Source: Flabesymbios commensalis (taxonomy: Eukaryota > Annelida > Polychaeta > Terebellida > Flabelligeridae). Taken from it: DNA of 64,000 bases. Shown here piece by piece: positions 56,801-64,000 of the stretch. The translations under genes and the position numbers were made by a program. Location: NCBI GenBank assembly GCA_964017125.1, contig OZ024908.1, positions 79,982,919-80,046,918 on the forward strand, in the 5' to 3' direction. The notes under the pieces are model-generated. The model was not told the origin of the DNA and made no database searches. It was given only the letters and a program-made list of their open reading frames with translations. Every line of letters begins with the position of its first letter. Position 1 is the first letter of the stretch.

Positions 56801-59511
56801 TTGGCAATCCGCCCGAAGATTATGGCCAGATACGAGGAGGCTGCAGCTGCTCTCGGATGATTGCTGTAGACTATATAATATGATGGTGCCCCTAGCACCT
56901 ATATGTATCGAGTTTGATGACATTTTGCACTACAACACACTATAATGAGTATAAAAAAGAAGTGAATATAAACAGATAAAATGAAGTCATTATGCCTCGA
57001 TAAAATTGGAAAAATTGTGTAAAAAAAAAAAAAAAAATTATATATATCCCACATCTGAATTCCAGTTATCAATTTACGGGAAACTTGGACTAAAATTAAC
57101 TGATTTACCACCATATGATTTGCAGCTTGTCAATTTATAGCACAACATTGAAACAAATGAACTGATTTGCTTCTTCTTGGAGACAATTTTTGCGGTTTGG
57201 ATGGAATCTGTACTAATTTATGGTATAGCTCTACTGTTTTAGGTCAATTATCTTGATAAATATGCAAATAAATGTAAATTATAACCAGATAACTGGAAAA
57301 CGCATACAGTACCAAACATGTACAGTTGATACTTTTACATGTTTGATATAAAACGACATCTCATTGTGAAATGCCTGCTAGCCCTGGTACATTTACATGT
57401 ATCTAGGCCACAAGAATAGGAATTATACACCAACCAGCAACCACACCATTTTAGAAGAGCTTTACACGTTTTTTGTGAGATGGTCAGAAGGATCACTCAG
57501 GTGCTAGAAGCTCCCTTACAAAACAGTTAGGCCTAATGCTGCCATATATAAGTGTGTATGGACAAGCTGTTCAGTAGCACCTATCAATGCTGCTTGCACA
57601 GCCTAGCAAACTGGGCTGCCCAGTAGGACATGGAGCGTAAGGGACAGATATCCTCTATTGTCCCAACTTAGATTGATAAACCCTGTCTATCAACTGAATA
57701 ATCACTTTTTTAAACGTGTTAAATCCTAGTCAATTCATATATAGGATTGCTTTCATTTTAAATGTTTTAGCCACATATATTCAACAAAGAAAGACAGTGG
57801 ATTTTTGACTTTTCTTACACGCAATCTGAAGGATTGCCAATTCCCCCAACAAATCAGTTTTATTTTTCACTTGGGAGGTCAACCGTCGTATAATCCGCAT
57901 CCGTTGTCATTTTCTTGGATTGGTGCCCGGTCGCTTTATAACTTAATTTATGTTAATCGTCCTAGTAACTGTTAGAATACGTTTTAAAAGGTACAGATTC
58001 AATCAAAACCATCAAATCGACTACAACATGCAGCTGATTTCTTTCAACGATAAGAGACACAAAAAATAAACGACAAATCCGACGACGGTCATTTTAGACG
58101 TAGCTGCACGGTATTCAAGAGTAATTCGGATGTATTTTCTTATGTGTTTGTTATGTGAAAAAATGTGGTGATTAGCAAATAAACTGCGGTTATCTTTCAT
58201 TTATGCAAATTAGCTTTTTGTTATTATTATTCATATTATTATTATATTATATATTATTATATCATATTTTATTATTCATAATATATATACACTGTATTGA
58301 AATTTCGCACTCTCATTATTTTTACACTGATACATAGTTCTATCTCCATTTGTTCCGATGTGTGTGAGGCAAGATGTGATAATTTGTAAATTATCTAGCG
58401 GTCATCTTGAATTTATGCACATTAGCAGTTTGCTATTATCATACAAAACACGATATTGACATTTCCGTCCTGATTATTTTGACACCTTACATATGTTTTA
58501 TTTTCATCTGTTTCAAATGTACGATGTATAATGTGATCATTGCATAATTTAATGATTAGCAAATCAGACCATCTTTAATCGATGCAAAATACCATTACCA
58601 CGATTACCATATCATGCATATACAAACACAGTCTTAGAATTTAAATCCTGAATAGTTTGACACATAATACATGTTTCTATCTTTATTTGTTCCAAAGTTA
58701 TGTTGCATGGTGTGATAATCGGCAAATCACTTAGCGGCCATCTTGGATTTATGTAAATGATGTCTCTGCTATCATAAAACATGTGATTGTACAGTATTAC
58801 AAATTCAATTCTGATTATTTTGATACCTTTTTTATTTTTTTATTTGTCTATCTTTATTTGTTCTGAAGGTATAGGGCATAATGTGATAATCGTCAAATCA
58901 TTTAGCGGCCATTTTGAATTTATGCAAATTAGGCCTCTTATGAAGGAGGTTTTTTGCCCCCCTTCCGGAAAATATCACAAAGTGTATTATAAGGAGTCCC
59001 TGTGCCACATTGTATACCAAGATTGACCAAAATGCACAACTTGGTGACAATGTCCATGTATGTCCTCTACTTTTGAAGGCTAATGAAATAAATGAAACTC
59101 ATTTTTCATCTACAAAATGCACTGTTTTTGACGTACTGCAAAGTTACTCACATGGCAGTTCAGGTTCTAAATGTCACTTAAATCAGCAATTTTACTAATT
59201 TACTTTGTGACAGGTGACATTGACCGAATTCTGTTTTGATGTTGGCCCATGACCATGACAGCATTGGGTCAATGTCTCGTGTTTGCTGGGAATTAGTAAC
59301 AAAGATGAGAGATTGCCGCTTACATACCTGATAAACACATCATTCCAGACGACAGAGAACTAGCGAAACTCGCGTCTGCCATGTTCACATCAAATGTATC
59401 TACGAAATCTGTTAATATAACTGAAAACGACGTAGTAATGCCCGCAATGATAACATTTAGTGCAAACGCTCCAGAGCAAATCACCCAGGCATAACCTCTA
59501 TCCTTGGCCAT
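50662..59511 (-). CDS. SLC16/monocarboxylate-type MFS transporter, five exons
   Basis: Joining exons 59328-59511, 55400-55543, 53479-54189, 52837-52962 and 50662-50807 gives an open frame of 436 residues plus stop. The start ATG at 59511 has A at -3 and G at +4. The N-terminal DRGYAWVICSGAF matches the SLC16 TM1 signature (DGGWGWxV type). Other landmarks are VKRFGCRAV (about 69-77), GLGGLML followed by VVIQQHFDKKRGFATG (about 112-137), and a long basic cytoplasmic loop (VPPAKKKTEDTKKKG) between TM6 and TM7. LTRLITCVVVD (TM8, with the conserved Arg), MIDFVGREQAAIAQG and WLYDTTGNYDIAF follow. Such proteins move small carboxylates or related solutes across the plasma membrane with protons. The substrate here is unknown. 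All four introns are in phase 1, each splitting a Gly codon. Its introns carry many MITEs. A non-coding first exon is possible. Confidence 0.9.
51315..51492. mobile_element. TTAA-type MITE in transporter intron 4
   Basis: TTAA at 51311-51314, CCCTAAAGTCCACTCCCGCA left end, TTGTAAGGG right end, TTGA outside. The body phrase CATAACATAGATAATCAAA recurs in the elements at 43880 and 44650. Confidence 0.65.
51547..51801. mobile_element. TTAA-type MITE in transporter intron 4, second
   Basis: Perfect TTAA at 51543-51546 and 51802-51805. Left end CCCTTCAACCC, right end GCACTGAAAGGG. Near the right end lies the CAGATTCTGACG hairpin subtype shared with 44576-44769. It follows the previous element within 60 bases. 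Confidence 0.8.
52837..52962 (-). CDS. Transporter exon 4
   Basis: Acceptor TTTTCCAG|GTGCTATG, donor CGCAG|GTATTAT. 126 bases encode AMTTLTAIVMIDFVGREQAA and onward to ASASPFA, the TM11 region of SLC16 proteins. Confidence 0.88.
53088..53420. mobile_element. Worn TTAA-type MITE in transporter intron 3
   Basis: Hairpin CCCACTTGAAGTTTTGGATC with GAGACACAACTTCACGTGGG (about 53369-53417) and the ATTTGCAAATGGTTGATC body phrase. The left terminus CTCTTTAACCGCTAAG is damaged. A GCAGTAT-type hairpin (53109-53189) is nested near its left end. Confidence 0.6.
53109..53189. mobile_element. GCAGTATCTGC-type hairpin nested in the MITE
   Basis: CCTGCCCTGCAGAGTCTAAA, GCAGTATATGCCCACTTTAC, GAGCTGATACTACATTTTGG, CTTTGCAGGGCAGTA. 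Older than the copies at 31 and 33 kb, judging by its mismatches. Confidence 0.5.
53479..54189 (-). CDS. Transporter exon 3
   Basis: Acceptor CATTACAG|GTATTGG, donor ATTAG|GTTATAG. 711 bases encode residues 111-346. They cover TM5, TM6, the Lys-rich cytoplasmic loop and TM7-TM10. Confidence 0.9.
55400..55543 (-). CDS. Transporter exon 2
   Basis: Acceptor CTTTATAG|GTTTCGG, donor TCAG|GTCGGTGAG. 144 bases encode FGFGNAVKRFGCRAVTMVSG and onward to FTNGILS, the TM3-TM4 region. Confidence 0.88.
55924..56045. promoter_or_regulatory. Tandem CRE-plus-TATA-like module in intron 1
   Basis: GTGAAACGCAGTGACGTCAC followed by TCGGTGAAAAC and GGTTATATAA occurs twice, 67 bases apart. TGACGTCA (a full CREB/ATF site by established knowledge) lies at 55940-55947 and 56007-56014. 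It may be an intronic promoter or enhancer on the plus strand, or only a tandem duplication. Confidence 0.45.
56160..56510 (-). repeat. Inverted partner of the five-unit array in intron 1
   Basis: On the minus strand it reads like two units of the array at 58150-58960 (GATGGCGGCCATCTTGAATT, ATGCAAATTAGG, ATCTTCATCTGTTCCAAAGT). The two arms face each other across about 1.6 kb. Confidence 0.65.
56511..58149. other. Loop between the inverted arrays, intron 1
   Basis: No coding signal. 56572-56830 is locally GC-rich, with small palindromes (CATCAGTGCTGGCGCTGACG region and GCTCCGCTGTTGAGCGGAG). Confidence 0.45.
58150..58960 (+). repeat. Five-unit diverged tandem array in intron 1
   Basis: Each unit of 160-205 bases contains GTGATAAT..CAAATCATTTAGCGGCCATTTTGAATTTATGCAAATTAG-like sequence (positions near 58167, 58373, 58531, 58711 and 58881). 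ATCTTTATTTGTTCCAAA comes before it. The AGCGGCCATCTTG part is close to the YY1 consensus. Confidence 0.75.
59217..59290. mobile_element. Mini-MITE beside exon 1
   Basis: CATTGACCGAATTCTGTTTTG, GTTGGCCCATGACCATGACAG, CATTGGGTCAATGTCTCGTG, TTTGCTGGG. The right end lies 38 bases from the exon 1 donor. Confidence 0.6.
59328..59511 (-). CDS. Transporter exon 1
   Basis: Start codon at 59511-59509, donor TCAG|GTATGTAAG at its left end. Encodes residues 1-61 and the first base of codon 62: TM1 and the start of TM2. A non-AUG extension upstream (SEHRGE) is open but less likely. Confidence 0.88.
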
Positions 59512-59715
59512 TTCACCTCTGTGTTCGCTCAAACGTGGAATTCAAAATGCACTCACAAAAAATAATAGACTAACGTCAACTGTGATGATGGGTATTTCGC
59601 TGCATGGAGGTTACCATTTACATTATGTCAACATAGCTGATGTAACATTGGGTCACATTACAACATCTACGGCCAGTCTATGGTAATATATAACTCACCA
59701 TGCATATATAACGAA

Positions 59716-59948
59716 TTAACTGGTTAAGTGCTAAACACGACTATGGTGTTTTCAATCCATTTATTTGCCGATTAAATCACTGTTATTGGGAACAAAATGT
59801 GTGTTTAAACATCAAGATTTGCAAAGGGTTGGTCTAAAATGCAGCAAATGTGAGTAATTTTCACACATTTTAGGTTGTGGGTCGCGGTAGCGACGCACAA
59901 CTTCAAGTGAGTGAAAATTTAAATACGATAATTTAGCGAGAAAGGGGT
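59716..59948. mobile_element. TTAA-type MITE upstream of the transporter
   Basis: TTAACTGGTTAAGTGC at the left, GCGAGAAAGGGG at the right. The hairpin TTTTAGGTTGTGGGTCGCGG with TAGCGACGCACAACTTCAAG is in the opposite orientation to the copy at 40199. About 200 bases upstream of the start codon. Confidence 0.65.
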
Positions 59949-60316
59949 TTACATGACATTTGAACTCTGCAACTACGGTGGATATTCTAATCAGTTATTT
60001 TCTGTCAGGTGTGTATTTACTGTAACACAATATTGAAATAGGTGTGGAGAAACTTTGGATTAGCTTGTGTGCTATTCTGTCTATATCAAAAAGGTGTGTG
60101 TGTAAAGTGTGGTTGGGTACATTTAATTTATGTTTTAATTAATTTGTCTCGACTAGATTGGCACAAATAAGAATTTAGATTCATAATTTCAATCAGGGCA
60201 GATCCCATGCCCCAAAACAGACGCTGGACCTGAAATAGGTGTTTGCAAAACATAAAAGTAAGCAACGCTTTATTTTGTAGAAATGAAATGTGTATTTTGC
60301 ACAATTAACGATTTAA

Positions 60317-60380
60317 TAATACTAATCATACTAATACAAATACTAATACTACTAATACTAATAATACTAATAATAATACT
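60317..60380. repeat. TAATACTAA microsatellite at the edge of the gap
   Basis: Degenerate ACTAAT/AATACT repeats run into the unknown bases. The gap was probably caused by this repeat or by the duplication that follows. Confidence 0.85.
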
Positions 60381-60580
60381 NNNNNNNNNNNNNNNNNNNN
60401 NNNNNNNNNNNNNNNNNNNNNNNNNNNNNNNNNNNNNNNNNNNNNNNNNNNNNNNNNNNNNNNNNNNNNNNNNNNNNNNNNNNNNNNNNNNNNNNNNNNN
60501 NNNNNNNNNNNNNNNNNNNNNNNNNNNNNNNNNNNNNNNNNNNNNNNNNNNNNNNNNNNNNNNNNNNNNNNNNNNNNNNN
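60381..60580. other. Assembly gap of 200 N
   Basis: A round length of 200 suggests a placeholder rather than a measured size. Frames spanning it are meaningless. Confidence 0.98.
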
Positions 60581-60676
60581 ACCACACATTTGCAAATCTT
60601 GCTATTTAAACTCTTCAAACAGGTGACTGATGGCACTTTTATATCGCGACTAAGTCTATGTCATAAATAACGTTAA

Positions 60677-60891
60677 CCCTTTAACCGCCAAATTATTCAA
60701 TCTGAATTTTCACCCACTTGAAGTTGTGTCTCGCTGACGCGATCCACAACTTCTAGTGAGTGAAAATTATTCAGATTTGACAAAATGAGGTCATCTGTTT
60801 TCAAATATTGCTGATTTATGTCACAAGGTGGTACTTAATGTGCTAATAAAAAATTAAAAACCGAATATATGCGACACCGGCGGTTAAAGGG
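60677..60891. mobile_element. TTAA-type MITE, copy within the distant duplicate
   Basis: Almost identical to 40199-40413, same flanks, so it was copied with the segment. One T of the right-hand TTAA is missing. Confidence 0.85.
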
Positions 60892-61475
60892 TAAAGAATA
60901 CATGGGTTTTCAATATTAAAGAAAGACAATTTTATGCTGCATGAATATTCATGTTGCTTCAGCGCTGAGCCAGCACCGGAACGTTTAGCACACCTTGCCA
61001 TTTGACACTGCGTGATAATCTGATCAGAGATGCGCCAGCTGAACGAGTGGTATAGATAACTGATTCTGTGATCGGATGTTATGTATAGTTATCACAAGAT
61101 TCAGATATTAGGGATCCGCCAGAATGTCCGTTTGTCAATTAGGACCCTACGTGAAGATGAGAGTTCTGTGAAACAAAATATTATTATCGCCTGCAAGGTG
61201 AGCTACCCCAAGACCTCTATATCGTGTTAACACTGGTTAAGAGACATCGAAATATAATATGTACCCGGAGTATGATGTAAACAGCTTGAAGCTAAGTAGG
61301 AGTGAGTGATACAAAAATTATGTAACGCTTCCGACATCAGGATGTGCTGGGCATATCAACACAAAAGGGAAATCAACTTCATTTATGACATCAAACCTAC
61401 ATACTGCCCACGAAGATTATCAAGATTATGCATTTCTGCTCTCAAGTATAGGCACGTAGGTCTAACAAAAGGCGG

Positions 61476-62219
61476 GAGCCCTGGTGCCGTGGTTAAAACT
61501 GACTGCTTTTTCCTGCCTGCCTGCTATATTCTGCCTGCTTGTAAAGTCGGAGATCGCGGGTTTGAGCCCCACTCTGGCCTTCAAGTTTCAAAAAAATGTT
61601 TCTTCCCCGCTCACTCGTCAAAATTCAACATTGTGGGGAGACACCGTGACCGAGAGGTAGCGTGCTCGGCCTCAGACCGCCACGGCCCGAATTTCGAATC
61701 CTGTGTCTGGAGGGCAGTGTCATCTCACCATCATCAGGAGGTTATCCTGGCCAAGTTTAGCATATACACATAGGTCACCTAAAACCGCATTCCATTTATT
61801 CATTCATTCATTCATTCATTCATTCATTCATTCATTCATTCATTCATTCATTCATTCATTCATTCATTCATTCATTCATTCATTTATTCATTCATTCATT
61901 CATTCATTCATTCGTTCGTTCGTTCGTTCGTTCATTCATTCACTCTTTGTTCGTTTGTTCATTCGTTAATTAATTAATTAATTAATTAATTAATTAATTA
62001 ATTAATTAATTAATTAATTAATTAATTAATTAATTAATTAATTAATTAATTAATTAATTAATTAATTAATTAATTAATTAATTAATTAATTAATTAATTA
62101 AATAATTCATTCATTCATTCATTCATTCATTCATTCATTCATTCATTCATTCATTCACTCATTCATTCATTCATTCATTCATTCATTCATTCATTCATTC
62201 ATTCATTCATTCATTCATA
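61476..62219 (+). mobile_element. Dimeric SINE with expanded ATTC/TTAA tail
   Basis: Same two tRNA-like modules as 41000-41320. The tail is (ATTC)n 61797-61960, then about 140 bases of pure (TTAA)n (61965-62104), then (ATTC)n to 62219. The TTAA block is more than twice as long as in the other copy. Confidence 0.7.
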
Positions 62220-63961
62220 CTTTAAACGTGTCAAAATTATTGAAATAATGATGCAGGTGGCATGTTGGGACAATATGGATCATAAACATGTTATTCAAGA
62301 TATAAAATATGAAAAATGTGATCATTTGACAAGGATACATCTAAATCCATAGATTTATAGCAGGCAAGATATTTCACGTTGTTCTGGTTCATTCACACTG
62401 GATTTAGGATGTTATTAAAAATAAAACTTTGCTGGTAGTCAGAATATAAATATTGACGCATGTTCTACAGAGGGCAGATGCTAAATAATTATGTCAACAA
62501 CCATCATACAAGAATAGATAATATACTCACATACTATTTAAATTTAAAATCACTTAAATATCATTATTATTTTCTGAAAATCGCTAAATCGACTTTAAAA
62601 AAATTATTTGATGTATTAGAAGTCAAACTGGTAGCTGCAATCGCTTCCTGGTGTTCAAAAACATAAGTGATCATACATCGCAAAACTGTAAAAATTCAAT
62701 TATCGCTATCGATCGCGATAATGTAAAGTAGTTTCCGTCAATTTCACGAAATTGAACAAGAGTTTTGCTTGGGACTTTCCAGGAGTGCAAGTTGGGACCT
62801 ATATCTACCATAATAAATCATAAAACCTTTGTTAGCAGTTTGCTCAGATTTCCGTGAATTTAGTGACAGATTAATTACACTATTGAAAAACTTCTGCGTT
62901 CCATGATTGTTGATATTGGTGGTTCAGTCGTATAGTAATTTAGAGCTGGTTTCCTCCAATCGAAATTAACAAATTTATCATTCCAAATATGAGCGTACCC
63001 ACATTCGCTTAATGTATACGTCGTGTTCCCCAAGGCAAGCGCACAATATTGTGGAGATACAAATTATATAACAGTTTATAGACACTGCATGACATTTTTA
63101 GCTGATCATTGAGTAGACCTACTAACTTAACCCAGGATGTTATCATTCTTTACTTTACCTCTAGTAAAATGGGATGGCGTCCACTCTCACCATATGCCAT
63201 CATATTAGGAGTACTTTTTTTTCAAACAAAGTATCTTTTTCGACAATTTCAAATGTATTTTTTCAAAAATATCTTATTTTTTGAATCCACACACCTCACT
63301 GCTATACAGCATACTTGGTCCAATAATCGCAAGGCTCTGACACAGAGACCTGCATTTTCAAATACATTATTTCAAATAGGATCTAGATTTCGCCAGCTTG
63401 AAAAGGGTTAGTTTTAATAGGCACTAAAAAAAATCGTCTCATGTTCATGACACCCGAGTTTGTCGGTACACAGGGCGGGCGAGTGACGTTTTTACATAGT
63501 TTGCCGTGTACATAAGATGGAGGTCAGCGTGGCGACACAAGCTGAGCAAACATGTAATGGCGGATACCTCAAGAGGCTCTTCATGTGCACAAAAGTGGCA
63601 GATCGATTTACTAGAATAGAAATAACATACATTCAAGTAACTCCACCCCTTATTTAAAACTGCGGGACGTTCTTAATAACATACTTAGGGTACCTCTATA
63701 TAAGTCGTCAAAATAGGGTTTGCATTCCTATATTTTCAATGTTAACATTCGATTTCGTGTTCAGTATATCCCAGGGATGCAAAAAAACTTAGTTTCGTTG
63801 AGATGTGGGGGGGGGGGCGTGGTAGGCATATGTAGCCCATCGCCTATATATCAAACCTACTTCAGAACGCCTACTAGTGGATCATGTGAGATACTTATGT
63901 ATTATTATATTATGTATTATTATAATGCGTCTATGGACTGATTTTATGTAGTATTCTGCTT

Positions 63962-64000
63962 TGCAAAGCTAAAACGTAGTAAATCTTTACTTTTAAAGTA
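63962..64000. mobile_element. GCAGTATCTGC-type hairpin, cut by the window end
   Basis: TGCAAAGCTAAAACGTAGTAA and TTTACTTTTAAAGTA only. The rest lies outside the window. Confidence 0.45.

Larger units (their letters stand above)
60614..64000. repeat. Distant copy of 40132-43300
   Basis: Direct copy of the 40.1-43.3 kb region (SINE, ATTC/TTAA arrays, the AT-rich block and dispersed-repeat landmarks), running to the window end. Against the first copy it lacks the 1.58-kb foldback plus flanking MITE end, has an extra segment of about 75 bases near 62846-62925, has an extra segment near 63740-63806, and has a much longer (TTAA)n run. Confidence 0.92.

Noticed and set aside
59512-59532. N-terminal extension of the transporter (SEHRGE)
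   Set aside because: It would need a TTG start; the ATG at 59511 has a good context and yields the usual short SLC16 N-terminus.
60270-60636. Several frames of about 90-105 codons
   Set aside because: They run through the 200 unknown bases of the assembly gap.

Overview
The window looks like animal nuclear DNA from a repeat-dense, AT-rich invertebrate genome. A non-vertebrate deuterostome (hemichordate, echinoderm or cephalochordate) is my best guess, but nothing here fixes the phylum. It contains spliced genes with GT-AG introns, tRNA-like SINEs with ATTC tails, LINE 3' ends, hAT, Tigger-like and TTAA-target DNA transposons, satellites, and a 200-base assembly gap. There are no operons, CRISPR arrays or other prokaryotic features.

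Two host genes are convincing, both on the minus strand. One is an intronless rhodopsin-class GPCR of 393 residues (28389-29570). About 165 bases upstream of its start codon lies a ladder of five palindromes at roughly 41-base spacing. The other is a complete five-exon SLC16/monocarboxylate-type MFS transporter (50662-59511). I assembled it from splice signals; it reads as 436 residues with every intron in phase 1. Its introns hold several transposon remnants. The two genes show no functional link.

Layout. 1-12050: a tandem duplication with a period near 7.42 kb, carrying an internally deleted Tigger-like transposase and the C-terminal tail of a P/THAP9-like transposase. 12050-15340: TTAA-flanked MITEs, a small tandem duplication and an inverted G/C-rich array. 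15345-19080: a decayed protein gene of a CXC-tailed invertebrate family, split by a 1.9-kb hAT-like element. 20409-26550: a 30-base minisatellite, SINEs, MITEs and a 21/63-base minisatellite. 28389-29921: the GPCR and its upstream ladder. 31-38 kb: dispersed repeats and a 1.74-kb hAT with a perfect 8-base target duplication. 38397-40127: a MITE interrupted by a 1.58-kb foldback element. 40.1-44.4 kb: a 2.9-kb unit, re-duplicated at 60.6-64 kb. 44836-48310: a 55-base satellite with an E-box in most units and two embedded LINE 3' ends. 50.6-59.5 kb: the transporter gene.

The recurring theme is very small, highly palindromic elements. At least three families recur across the window: TTAA-CCCTTT-ended MITEs with exchangeable central hairpins, CAGCAAACA-ended mini-MITEs of about 85-105 bases, and GCAGTATCTGC hairpins. 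Together they are the most interesting undescribed-looking component. No intact transposase for any of them lies in the window.
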